This document shows positions 1-7,733 of a stretch of DNA of 64,000 nucleotides, one piece after another. Every line of letters starts with the position of its first letter. Positions within the stretch are counted from its first letter, which is position 1. A program made the position numbers and the translations under genes. Source of the DNA: Treponema parvum (GTDB lineage: Bacteria > Spirochaetota > Spirochaetia > Treponematales > Treponemataceae); contig NZ_CP054257.1 of NCBI RefSeq assembly GCF_017893945.1, forward strand, positions 310,001 through 374,000, given 5' to 3'. Below the pieces are notes generated by a model that had not been told where the DNA came from, did not search any database, and saw only the letters and a list, made by a program, of their open reading frames with translations.

Positions 1-474
1 TAAAGGCGACGGCTTCCCGCCCGTTTCATGTAAAAAAATACTCTGCATGTTTTAAGTATCTGCACATATAAGTGCCTTGTCAAAGGATGAAGACGTTGTT
101 TTTTTGGATTATTCCGTTAAAAAAATGCTTCTGCCGCATCGGAAAGCTATGAAAAGGCGGGGTTTCAGCAAGAGAATCTATATTCCCAAAAAATAACCGT
201 TACCGTAAAAAATCGGCTGCACTCCCGGCAGCCGTCCTGCCGTTTGCGCGGGGAACTTCGCGCTTCGCGCTCGTTGCAAGTGCCGCGGCTAACCGTAATA
301 GGAATCGGACTGCGCGAACTTTTTGGCAAAAAAAGTTCGCTTGCCATCGGTCAGAGCGGCTCGGCGGCATTGCCGCTGCCTCGCGTTCCGCCTTTTTTAT
401 TTTATATTATCTCTCTTTTCTGTGTATACATTTTTCATGCGTAATCCCTGCCGTACATAAAAGTACAAAACTCT

Positions 475-582
475 GCACATAAAAGTCCGCAGATAAAAGC
501 CGGCACAACAAAAGTCCTAGCACAAAAGCCGGTCATAAAAATCGGCCAAAGCCGCACATAGAAGTCCTAACACAAGAGCCTG
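475..582. repeat. Imperfect 28-30 nt repeat, three copies
   Basis: Copies lie at 475-502, 503-531 and 554-582. Each begins with a GCACA-A-rich-AAGTCC block and ends with an AAAGCCG-like block about 28 nt later. Similar fragments occur at 452-466 and near 61-77. The spacing is not exact and the copies differ at several positions, so this is a degenerate minisatellite rather than CRISPR. Function unknown. Confidence 0.5.
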
Positions 583-594
583 CACATAAAAAAA

Positions 595-621
595 CCGGCC
601 GGAAGCCTTGCTTCCGGCCGG
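595..621 (-). terminator. Intrinsic terminator of the outer-membrane protein gene
   Basis: A perfect 11-bp stem (595-605 with 611-621, CCGGCCGGAAG and its complement) closes a 5-nt loop. Read on the minus strand it is followed by an eight-base T run (complement of 587-594). It starts about 24 nt after the stop codon at 645, which is textbook Rho-independent termination. Confidence 0.95.
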
Positions 622-644
622 TCAATCATGTAATTAAGTTAAAA

Positions 645-1928
645 TTACATCTTTACGCGCAAGATAACAGGGATTGCAAGTTTTGAATCAAGAGTGTCTG
701 TTGCAGCGGTTGCATCGCCTGTGTTGAGAGCTTTGGTATATTCAAGACCCGCAGTGATAGCGGCGTTTTTACCGGCTGTGAATTTTGCGGCAGGGCGGAT
801 CTTAAAGAGGTTTTCACCAACATTAGACTTGTCATTGTCGTCAAGGTCATAGCCGTAGTAACCGGCGTCACACTGTACCGTTACAAGGTCGTTAACGATG
901 TACGATACGCTGCCCACAACTTCGAGAGCGCTTTCCGTGTCTCCTCCGTCAGGAGAAACAGAGGTGTATTTTACCTGCAGAACGGTGTTCAACGCATCCG
1001 AAACAGGGTATACCGCGCGGCCGTCGAGAGCCCATGCGCTGCCTTTTTTTGCTGATCCTGCTGTATCATCTTTTATATATGTAAAGCCTACCACTGTCTT
1101 TAAGGGCAGCATGAGAGGAGTTACGTAAGCGCCGAAGCCAAACTGATCTTCTGTCGGCATCTTTAAGATAACGTCGAGGTTTACCATGTCTTTCTGCATG
1201 TAACCAACTTCAAACGCATAACCCGCTTCCTGCTTGTCTGTCGTTTTGTCCTTGTATTTGTTTTCAAGAAGAGCGGCCTTCAAAAGCAATGTTCCGGGAA
1301 GGTCAGCGATCGTGTAGTCGGCGATAAAAGAAAGGTTTCCACCACCTGCAATTTTAGCCATGTTTCCGAAGTCAAAACCGAAAGTTTCACCGACTGCTTT
1401 GCCTCCGGCAACAAGACCGCTGGAAATACCGTATTTTGCCGTGGCACCGTCGGTAAGACCGTGTTCTACAGCCGATACGTTTAAGCGGTTCGTATAGCGG
1501 GAATCAAGAATACCTGCGGTAAATTTAAGAGCGTTGAACTTTAAATAACCGTAGTAGGTATCAATAGAAACGTCTTTTGTCTTACCTACTTTTACAGTAC
1601 CTTTCGTTTCAACATCCGTATTAGGGACGAATGCGGCTCCTGTATTAAACTTCGTCGTTACATCCAGTTCATCCTTTACCTTTGAACCGTTGATTGTAAG
1701 GTCAAGGGCGACGCCGGCATAATCGTTGTTAGCTGCAAATGCCAGCGTATCCGACGCGTCTTTGTAACCGTCAAGATCGAACTTTGTCGTAACTTTGTCC
1801 TTATCGACGTTCTTTGTCTGGTTGTACATATCAGCTCTCATGCGAGCATTCAGGCTGACTGCTACATCGGCAAACGCCATACCTGCAACCAGCGAAGCTG
1901 CTACGGCAACCCCAATAATTTTTTTCAT
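645..1928 (-). CDS. Outer-membrane beta-barrel protein (porin-like)
   Basis: A 427-residue exported protein. Residues 1-20 form a clean Sec signal peptide (MKKIIG, a hydrophobic core, then GMAFA before the mature DVAVSLN). The mature chain is rich in alternating polar and hydrophobic strands with many Tyr, Gly, Asp and Lys and no cysteine-rich or enzymatic motif, as expected for a barrel. The start is supported by AGGAGG a few bases upstream. Expression looks high: near-consensus promoter (1997-2025), strong RBS and strong terminator. It has no operon partner. It could be a spirochaete porin or a surface antigen, but I do not recognise the exact family and would not equate it with Msp. Confidence 0.75.
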   Translation of the reverse strand: MKKIIGVAVAASLVAGMAFADVAVSLNARMRADMYNQTKNVDKDKVTTKFDLDGYKDASDTLAFAANNDYAGVALDLTINGSKVKDELDVTTKFNTGAAFVPNTDVETKGTVKVGKTKDVSIDTYYGYLKFNALKFTAGILDSRYTNRLNVSAVEHGLTDGATAKYGISSGLVAGGKAVGETFGFDFGNMAKIAGGGNLSFIADYTIADLPGTLLLKAALLENKYKDKTTDKQEAGYAFEVGYMQKDMVNLDVILKMPTEDQFGFGAYVTPLMLPLKTVVGFTYIKDDTAGSAKKGSAWALDGRAVYPVSDALNTVLQVKYTSVSPDGGDTESALEVVGSVSYIVNDLVTVQCDAGYYGYDLDDNDKSNVGENLFKIRPAAKFTAGKNAAITAGLEYTKALNTGDATAATDTLDSKLAIPVILRVKM

Positions 1929-1996
1929 ATAGCCTCCTGTGCGGCGTAGCTTTATTTTTTTTCAATAGCATAAAACCGCAACTTTTATATATCGCT

Positions 1997-2025
1997 ATTT
2001 TATCTTATAAGAGAGTATATGTCAA
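1997..2025 (-). promoter_or_regulatory. Strong sigma70-type promoter of the outer-membrane protein gene
   Basis: On the minus strand TTGACA (2020-2025) is followed after exactly 17 bp by TAAAAT (1997-2002). The flanks are A/T-rich. The predicted transcript has a leader of about 60 nt before the ATG at 1928. Confidence 0.85.
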
Positions 2026-2040
2026 ATTTTTTTCAAAAAA

Positions 2041-2472
2041 AATGCGTTTTTAAAAGGTTTTTAGCCTTTAATGTCGGGGTTTACGCAGTCGGCTTGGTTT
2101 GTAGGTCGCACATCCATGTGCGACTGCGGCAGGGGGTGGAGGGGTGAGCGAAGCGAAAACAAACGCATGGCGTTTGTTCGGAGGCGAAAGCCGGAGCCCC
2201 GTAAGACCCGTTTTTTGCGGCTTGCCGCCAATGAAGCGCCAGCATAACCCCGAAAGGCGTCGGTCGGCAAACTGACCTCAACGAGTTTGCTTTACAAACT
2301 CGCGCTCATAGAAAAAGCCGCAAAAAGCCGCCCTAAAATTAAAGAAACTCGAAATTCCGGCTTTTAATCGCTCGGTCTTTGCTTGCGCGGGTAAATTTCA
2401 GGTTTATCGGCGGGGCTAAGTTTGTCGGCAGGATTTTAAATCTTTCGACGAGTTCTAAGGTTTCCGGCGGGC
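2041..2472. other. Spacer with a cluster of short perfect hairpins
   Basis: No gene supported. The stretch contains a palindrome at 2105-2124 (GTCGCACAT stem, 2-nt loop), a 9-bp stem at 2158-2178 (AACAAACGC, 3-nt loop) and a GAGTTTG/CAAACTC stem near 2283-2301. The CATCCATGTG core recurs near 27750, and the CATCCGTGTGCGAC variant near 18205. The tail that reads GCCGCCCTAAAATTA near 2328-2342 recurs near 27767. It looks like a dispersed intergenic element. Confidence 0.5.
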
Positions 2473-3417
2473 TTAGTTTTCCCGGCTGATTTTTAGGGTT
2501 TTTAAATATTTTTTTTTGTCGCCGGGGATGCGGAAGCTTTCCAACGCTTTTTGTATGGCTTTGTTGTGCGTCCAAACGTCAAGTTTTTTTTGTTCCAGAT
2601 AAACTACGGAAGGCAGGTACTGTTTTGTGAGAGCAGTCGCAAAAAACCACGCCTGCATCATGTTTACGTAATATTCGTTTGAGCGCACCGAAGCGGCGAT
2701 TTTTAAGTATTTTTCGCAAAACACGCCGTCGGAAAGATAAAAGCGCATGAGCATTCCCAGAGCGAAGCGCACGGTGTATGTGTGATCCGACAAAATCCAT
2801 TGTTCTATTTTATGGAGAAGTTTTTCAAGATGGTTGCCCAAGGCCTTAGGATTTATGCTGTCACAGGTAGCCCAGTTGTCTACGTAGGGCAAAAAATCAT
2901 CCAGAGCGGCGATTATTCGGTCGTAATCGTTAAATGTTTCAATTATAAAGCCGTGAAGGTTGTTTTCTTCGAAATATTTGTGCGGAAGAATTTTAATAAA
3001 GGAAAGACTTTGGGGGCTTTTGGCGAATTCTTTTGCAAATTTGCGTAAGGCGGGCGTGCGTATGCCTATCATCGTTTCGGGGTCGACCGTAGGCACAAGT
3101 TTTGCGTTAAAAGCCTTGTATTTTTCATCCTGAAGTGCAAAAAGTTTTTTTTGCACTTCGCTTTCACATATTTTGCCGGCGTCCATGGCGGCGGTGCCGG
3201 GGGCGCTGTGAATCATTACGGCAGACGACGGCTTTTTGTCCGGCGGCGACTGCAGGCCGGGGAGACGCGAGGTAGGGCTAGGGTCATTGTGCGGCGGGCG
3301 GTTTGCGGCGGGGCGCGGGGCATCTGTACGGCGGTTCAGCGCAGGCGGCTCCTGCATGGAGATATGCCGCGCGGTATGGGCGGGAGCCGCATCGTAGTCA
3401 TATTCAGAAAATGGCAT
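2473..3417 (-). CDS. DNA alkylation repair protein, AlkD-like HEAT-repeat family
   Basis: The region from about residue 85 to the end reads as an AlkD-type repair protein: short helical repeats with conserved pieces such as PALRKFAKE, DNWATCDS, RFALGMLMRFYL and AWFFATAL. These proteins bind alkylated bases with stacked HEAT-like helices and excise them. The preceding 80 or so residues are Pro/Ala/Arg-rich and look disordered, which is unusual. I chose the ATG at 3417 because GGAG lies 6 nt before it; the ATG at 3423 abuts that GGAG. A start near residue 78 would give the canonical length but has no Shine-Dalgarno. The gene follows the Rpn-type gene with a gap of under 20 bp and is probably co-transcribed. 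Confidence 0.75.
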   Translation of the reverse strand: MPFSEYDYDAAPAHTARHISMQEPPALNRRTDAPRPAANRPPHNDPSPTSRLPGLQSPPDKKPSSAVMIHSAPGTAAMDAGKICESEVQKKLFALQDEKYKAFNAKLVPTVDPETMIGIRTPALRKFAKEFAKSPQSLSFIKILPHKYFEENNLHGFIIETFNDYDRIIAALDDFLPYVDNWATCDSINPKALGNHLEKLLHKIEQWILSDHTYTVRFALGMLMRFYLSDGVFCEKYLKIAASVRSNEYYVNMMQAWFFATALTKQYLPSVVYLEQKKLDVWTHNKAIQKALESFRIPGDKKKYLKTLKISREN

Positions 3418-3435
3418 GTTCATCTCCGTTCATTT

Positions 3436-4230
3436 CTAAAGCTTTTCGATTTCTTCAACGGAAAGGCCGGTTCCTTCGGCTATTTTAGCGATATCAATGC
3501 CAAGATGCTTAAAAGCCTTGGCCGTTTCAAGTTTTGCTTGGCGCGCCCCGTCGGAAAAGCCTTCGCTTCTGCCTTCTTCACGTGCATCCATCTCAAATCC
3601 TGACATAAAGCGGTATTCCTGCCGCGCCTGTTCGTTATTCTTTACTGCTTGTATCATAGTTTCTATCCTCCCGGTATATTCCGTATTCGCCGTTCCTGTC
3701 TTAACATACTCCAAAAAGCCTTTGAGTTCTTTGTCCTCGGCTTTTCTAAACGCTTCCGCATTGATTATAATCTTTTTCGTCCCGTCCTGTAAGAGAGTTT
3801 TTTTATCTTCGAGGCAGACGTTTTCAAAAGTGTAAAGAGGCTTGCCCTTTCCTATTGCATCAAAAAGACAAATGAAAATAATGTAGCAATCGTTTAATGC
3901 TTTATAGTGAGAGCCCTTATCCAAGAATGCGATGTCTATTGCGGCCTGATAGTACCGCATGCGTTTCGGAAGATTGTACTCGTTCGCCACCTGCATTTCG
4001 ATGTCGTATGATTTACCTGTTTCATCTTTTACGATGATATCCAGACGCACTGATTTTGATTCGGAGCCGGTAACAAAGGCATCTTGAGACGACAGGTAAG
4101 CGATTTTCCCGATTTTATCTGCCAAGACCATTTCGAGAAACTCTTTGCAGATTGCCTTGTCCTGCATGATCTTGCAAAACATAAAATCGTCGGCAATTGT
4201 TAAATCATCGAAGCTTTTATACATAGGCAT
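3436..4230 (-). CDS. Rpn-family PD-(D/E)XK nuclease (so-called transposase)
   Basis: A 264-residue protein of the Rpn / PD-(D/E)XK transposase-like family. The N-terminus has the typical SFDDLTIADDFMFCKIM opening. The nuclease core shows VRLDIIV followed by DIEMQVA, giving the acidic D and the E-x-Q that replaces the usual E-x-K. The C-terminus has an Arg/Glu-rich stretch and a final helix ending GTGLSVEEIEKL, which in this family resembles a small HTH. Members of the family promote RecA-independent recombination; despite the name they are not insertion-sequence transposases and no terminal repeats are seen here. GGAGG sits 6 nt before the ATG. It probably heads a two-gene operon with the AlkD-like gene. 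Confidence 0.85.
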   Translation of the reverse strand: MPMYKSFDDLTIADDFMFCKIMQDKAICKEFLEMVLADKIGKIAYLSSQDAFVTGSESKSVRLDIIVKDETGKSYDIEMQVANEYNLPKRMRYYQAAIDIAFLDKGSHYKALNDCYIIFICLFDAIGKGKPLYTFENVCLEDKKTLLQDGTKKIIINAEAFRKAEDKELKGFLEYVKTGTANTEYTGRIETMIQAVKNNEQARQEYRFMSGFEMDAREEGRSEGFSDGARQAKLETAKAFKHLGIDIAKIAEGTGLSVEEIEKL

Positions 4231-4393
4231 CGTGTACCTCCCTAAAAAGCGGAGAACAGTTTACCAAAATAGAGAGACATGTTAAAACGAGATGCGCCGC
4301 TTGTGACATATACTTCACTCGGCATCCTCATTTCTATTTTACCATATTTTTTAACATATTTGCAGTGATTTTGTGAGAGGTTTTACATTTTTA

Positions 4394-4498
4394 TGTATAG
4401 AAGCACGCGGTATAGACTCCGGAATTCTTAAACGGATTATCAATGCTGCAAAACAGTCCAGATATATTCCGCCTGAAATAAAGAATATGATACCGTAA
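4394..4498 (+). pseudogene. Possible remnant of a gene 3' end
   Basis: About 34 sense codons in one frame read like a real C-terminus (CIEARGIDSGILKRI, then RYIPPEIKNMIP and a stop). No start codon, RBS or longer frame precedes it, since a stop lies shortly upstream. I cannot name the parent. It may be chance. Confidence 0.25.
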
Positions 4499-4515
4499 GA
4501 CGGTACGGATTGTTC

Positions 4516-5277
4516 TTAATACTTATCTGCGCTCTCTATAGGAAGAACGTTTTCTTGCCGTATGCCGTTTATAAAATCTTCGTCCATATATTTTACAAGT
4601 TCGCCGGCCTGTTTTTTTGTCATAAGAAATGTCATCTTGTCCGAATTGACGGGTTTATTGACATCTATGCCGCTGACGACCGGTTCCGGAGCTGCAGGCC
4701 AAAACGTAAGTGTAAAATACGGGGATTTTTTTATGAAGCGATAACCTACGGTAACTTTGGGTTTGGTGATCGTTGCCGTTCCGATTAAGCCGGTGCGGTA
4801 TTCGCCTGTAAATTCTCCGTAAATATTGTGAGTTTTATTAGGCTTATTTATTAAAACTTTTGCCGAAAAATCTTCCAGATATTGCTTGTATGCGGCTCGG
4901 CACACGGCGCGGTCGTTGGCGTCGAACAGTAAAAAATATTTTGCAAGGGTGTTTGAAATTTTTAAAACAACGGCGTCGTTTTTTGGGTAGTACATATAAC
5001 TCACGCTGTTTTGCTGTACGTCCGTGTTTAACAAGTTGTATTCAAAGACAGAGCCTTCTCCTAGTTGAATCGGCGTATCGTCTACAACAAAGGAGGCGGC
5101 GTTTTTTTGCGGTCTTTTTTGCAGCTGCTTTTCTTTAAGCTCTGTTAAATCGGTTGCTTCGTACAGATCGGCTTTTTCTTCCATTATAGATGGAGTTTGG
5201 GATAAAATTTTCGCCGGCGCTAAAAACGCAAAAAGCGTAAAAATTGCCGCGAAAGCGGTCGTTTTTGAAGTTTTCAT
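4516..5277 (-). CDS. Secreted protein of unknown function
   Basis: About 253 residues with a Sec signal peptide (MKTSKTTAFAAIFTLFAFLA, cleavage probably near KILSQ). There is no lipobox cysteine, so it is likely periplasmic or released. The mature part starts with a charged Glu/Lys segment, then a mixed beta-rich region with several aromatic residues. I do not recognise a family. I place the start at the second ATG (5277). A promoter-like pair (5285-5314) has its -10 box ending 7 nt before this ATG, and neither ATG has a Shine-Dalgarno. Before the RloAB cassette arrived, this gene would have lain directly downstream of the lipoprotein gene now at 7734-8615. Confidence 0.6.
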   Translation of the reverse strand: MKTSKTTAFAAIFTLFAFLAPAKILSQTPSIMEEKADLYEATDLTELKEKQLQKRPQKNAASFVVDDTPIQLGEGSVFEYNLLNTDVQQNSVSYMYYPKNDAVVLKISNTLAKYFLLFDANDRAVCRAAYKQYLEDFSAKVLINKPNKTHNIYGEFTGEYRTGLIGTATITKPKVTVGYRFIKKSPYFTLTFWPAAPEPVVSGIDVNKPVNSDKMTFLMTKKQAGELVKYMDEDFINGIRQENVLPIESADKY

Positions 5278-5284
5278 ACGGATC

Positions 5285-5314
5285 ATAATACTTTAATAAC
5301 AATGACATTCTCAA
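5285..5314 (-). promoter_or_regulatory. Promoter of the secreted protein gene, predicted leaderless
   Basis: Minus strand TTGAGA (5309-5314), 18-bp spacer, TATTAT (5285-5290), then 7 nt to the ATG at 5277. Transcription would start at or next to the start codon. Confidence 0.55.
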
Positions 5315-5338
5315 GAGGTTTCAAAAAATTATTAAATA

Positions 5339-5360
5339 GAAAAGATTTTTTCGTTCTGCA
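5339..5360. repeat. Left direct repeat of the RloAB cassette (att-like)
   Basis: These 22 bases are identical to 7741-7762. On the minus strand both copies read as the same C-terminal codons, LQNEKIFS, and both reach a TAA two codons later (IFSI here, IFSL at the right copy). Only these short gene-end codons are present on the left, and an in-frame TAA lies just before them. It is therefore a displaced gene end, as expected at a site-specific integration junction. Confidence 0.8.
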
Positions 5361-5524
5361 ACTTTTATTGTAAGGATTGATTATTTGTGACTCATTCAGA
5401 GTTATGAAAAATTTTATAGGGCTATTAGCAGCTACAACTGTTTTAGCCCTTTTTTATTGGAACGGTGTTCCAAAGATGATACTTATCACTTCTCATCTAC
5501 AATGCAATATAACTGCTCTATATT

Positions 5525-5575
5525 GAAAAATCAATAGAATTTTGCATAATTTATGCAAAATTCTATTGATTTTTC
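5525..5575. repeat. Perfect 25-bp inverted repeat before the RloA-like gene
   Basis: Arms 5525-5549 and 5551-5575 are exact complements around the single base 5550. The centre reads TTTTGCATAATTTATGCAAAA in part. It lies 47 bp before the ATPase ATG. It could be an operator, a transcription terminator read from either side, a cruciform, or the fold of a regulatory RNA. Confidence 0.85.
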
Positions 5576-5622
5576 TTGATTTTCTGCCGATAATAACATA
5601 TATTACGCATTAGGAAGTCAAT

Positions 5623-6945
5623 ATGTTATTAGAATTTGCAGTAGAGAATTATAAGTCATTTAAAGATAGAGTAAAATTCTCCATGGTTCCAGCACCTAAA
5701 CAGAAGGGGCTGGATTATAGTATTCTTCATAAAAAAATAGGTAAGAAAGAATATAAAGCATTATCAAGCGCTGTTGTTTATGGTCCAAATGCTGCGGGGA
5801 AAACAAATATTATTGGCGCCTTACAGACCTTTAAAACAATTGTTCAGCGCGGAAATATCCGTAATGTCGCTGCGGCAAATTCTCCAAACGCAACGGATTA
5901 TGCTTTAGAACTGATTCCAAACAATACATTAAAAGAAAAAAAGAATGTTTTCTTTTCAATAAAGTTTATACACGATGAATTAGTAATAAAATATTCAATA
6001 CTCCTGGATTTAGGAAAATTCTTAGAAAAAGATTATGACAGAAACGTTGTAGAAGAAAATCTTGAAATTAACGGCAAAATATTTTTTAATCGAATTGATA
6101 ATGAATTAAAGTTTGAAAATTTAAGTTTTTTCGATAAGTATAAGTATTATATTTTAACCTTTACGAAGAATTTTAAAACCTTGCTCCCAATCTTAAAAAC
6201 AAGTTTAAAAAAAGATGATTTATTCTTAATGAATGGTTTTAGAACTATTGTTAGTTCCGTTTTAGCGGAACTTATATCCGATTATTTTACAAATTATTTA
6301 AAAACCGTTTATCGCGCAGATGCCGTATATACAGCACCTATTTTTGATTCTAACAGTATAGTTGACGGTTATTTAAATGAAGCCGCTACCAAATTTGGAA
6401 TTAACTCAAATAAACTGGTTTTTGTAAAAAACAAAAAAGAGGATAATCTGCCAATTCTTTATTCTGTTATGTCGGATAAAAAAGCTATCCCTTCCGAAGC
6501 TTTTGAATCTTACGGAACGATAAGATTTGTAAACATATTTCCTTTTGTTGCAGAAACATTAAGAAAAGGTTTGACGTTAGTTGTTGATGAATTTGATTCC
6601 TCAATTCATCCTAGTGCAATTATGGATATAATTACTATTTTTCATAATGATGAAGTGAACATAAATCATGCGCAACTTATTTTTAATACACATAATCCAC
6701 TTTATTTAAATAATAATCTTTTTCGTCGTGATGAAATAAAATTCATAGACCGCGATGATGAATCAAAATGTAGCCGCTATTATTCATTGTCCGACTTTGG
6801 AACAACAGGAACTACAGCGCGCAAGGGCAAAGATTATATGAATAATTATTTTATGGACGAATATGGTGCAATTCGTGACATTGATTTTACAGACTTGTTT
6901 ATGAAAATCATAAAGGAAAAGCAATGCGAGAAAGAAGAAATATAA
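5623..6945 (+). CDS. AAA15/OLD-type ATPase, RloA/AbiL-like defence subunit
   Basis: A 440-residue ATPase of the ABC-like AAA15 group. MLLEFAVENYKSFKD is the typical N-terminal strand. The Walker A is GPNAAGKTN (G54 to N62), Walker B is LVVDE (319-323) followed by SSIHPS, and the switch histidine lies in FNTHNP (H357). In known RloA-RloB, AbiL and PARIS-type systems such ATPases sense invading phage and control a nuclease or TOPRIM partner; that role is inferred here. The start has AGGAAG 5 nt upstream. Its 3' end overlaps the RloB-like gene by 22 bp. The coding sequence is visibly richer in A+T than its neighbours, consistent with transfer. Confidence 0.85.
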   Translation: MLLEFAVENYKSFKDRVKFSMVPAPKQKGLDYSILHKKIGKKEYKALSSAVVYGPNAAGKTNIIGALQTFKTIVQRGNIRNVAAANSPNATDYALELIPNNTLKEKKNVFFSIKFIHDELVIKYSILLDLGKFLEKDYDRNVVEENLEINGKIFFNRIDNELKFENLSFFDKYKYYILTFTKNFKTLLPILKTSLKKDDLFLMNGFRTIVSSVLAELISDYFTNYLKTVYRADAVYTAPIFDSNSIVDGYLNEAATKFGINSNKLVFVKNKKEDNLPILYSVMSDKKAIPSEAFESYGTIRFVNIFPFVAETLRKGLTLVVDEFDSSIHPSAIMDIITIFHNDEVNINHAQLIFNTHNPLYLNNNLFRRDEIKFIDRDDESKCSRYYSLSDFGTTGTTARKGKDYMNNYFMDEYGAIRDIDFTDLFMKIIKEKQCEKEEI

Positions 6946-7571
6946 AATACTTCTTTGCTGTTGAGGGTGAAACAGAAATTTTATATTTCCAACATCTCAA
7001 AAAATTGATTTCTGCAGAAGAAACACGAATTGCAAATCCTATTATTCGGGCAGAGAAACTTTCTCCATCAAAATTTGCAAAAAAGTTGCCTTTAGTATAC
7101 TCATGCGTAATTACGGCTGTGTTTGATGTAGAAGATAATAATACGGAATACAAAGCTCGTTTTGAAAATATATTAAAAGAGATGCATGCAGCTGGAAAAT
7201 CTGGTAAATCAATAAAATATGAATTGGGATATTCCAATATAGATTTTGAACTTTGGATTATTCTTCATAAAAAAAATTTGTTCAGTTCCATAGGAAGTAA
7301 AAAACAATATCTTTCATATATAAATAATCTGTTTAATACAAACTTTGAAGGACTAAAAGAATACAAAGAAGAGAACAATTTCTCGAGGATACTTTCACAA
7401 ATCACGCTAAATGACGTAAAGAATGCAGTAAAGGGAGCTGAATTAATAATGAAACAGAGACACGCTGAAAGTACTCCTTTAAAATCTTATGGATATGAAT
7501 GGTTTGATAAAAATCCATCTTTGTCTATTCACATAGCAGTGAACAAGATTCTTTGTGAATGTGGAATATAA
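6924..7571 (+). CDS. RloB-family (TOPRIM-like) effector protein
   Basis: A 215-residue RloB-like protein. The TOPRIM-like signature is visible: a first strand ending in FAVEGETEILYF (E14 or E18 as metal ligand) and the acidic pair in VFDVED (D68, E70). The middle region reads ELGYSNIDFELWIILH, common in this family. RloB/AbiLii proteins and the related DUF4435 effector of PARIS act with an AAA15 ATPase; the PARIS effector is a nuclease that cleaves tRNA, but the RloB target here is unknown. The start has AAGGAAA about 6 nt before it, inside the end of the ATPase gene, so translation is coupled. No restriction-modification genes are nearby. Confidence 0.85.
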   Translation: MRERRNIKYFFAVEGETEILYFQHLKKLISAEETRIANPIIRAEKLSPSKFAKKLPLVYSCVITAVFDVEDNNTEYKARFENILKEMHAAGKSGKSIKYELGYSNIDFELWIILHKKNLFSSIGSKKQYLSYINNLFNTNFEGLKEYKEENNFSRILSQITLNDVKNAVKGAELIMKQRHAESTPLKSYGYEWFDKNPSLSIHIAVNKILCECGI

Positions 7572-7665
7572 TGACATCTCGAAAAACTCGCTTTTAGTGA
7601 TTTTTTTTGAGATGTCGACGAGTTGTAACTTGCTATATTATTGGAATTACAACATTGCATTTTAC
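7571..7665. repeat. Dispersed hairpin element, copy after RloB
   Basis: Begins at the RloB stop. GACATCTC (7574-7581) pairs with GAGATGTC (7609-7616), enclosing an A-run and a T-run that also pair, then a CGACGAGTTG tail. A related copy of about 100 bp lies at 25602-25705, and shorter related hairpins occur in the pyrB leader and in the tRNA cluster. It may also terminate the RloAB transcript. Confidence 0.6.
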
Positions 7666-7733
7666 CGGTTCATGAGCCGCAATTACCTCTAAAACTGCAG
7701 TTTTAAAATAGTATGTATTAAATTGCATTACAA

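Larger units (their letters stand above)
1..644. other. Gene-poor spacer at the window edge
   Basis: I see no convincing gene here. Short open frames exist in both directions but lack start signals. Positions 475-582 hold three imperfect copies of a 28-30 nt unit, and 595-621 is a strong terminator for the outer-membrane protein gene to the right. A 47-codon open stretch ending at 196 looks vaguely protein-like and could be a decayed gene end, but it has no start. Confidence 0.5.
5278..5622. other. Left junction and control region of the RloAB cassette
   Basis: No gene. It holds the promoter of the leftward secreted-protein gene, the left 22-bp direct repeat (5339-5360), an AT-rich stretch of about 160 bp, and the 51-bp palindrome (5525-5575). 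The last 10 bases give AGGAAG before the ATPase start. Confidence 0.6.

Noticed and set aside
86-196. 37 protein-like codons near the left edge
   Set aside because: No start codon, RBS or recognisable motif. Could be a gene remnant but not supportable.
475-582. CRISPR array
   Set aside because: The units are degenerate, nearly contiguous and lack unique spacers. No cas genes occur in the window.
3436-4230. Insertion sequence suggested by the Rpn 'transposase' label
   Set aside because: No terminal inverted repeats, no target duplication and a stable operon context. Rpn proteins are nucleases, not IS transposases.
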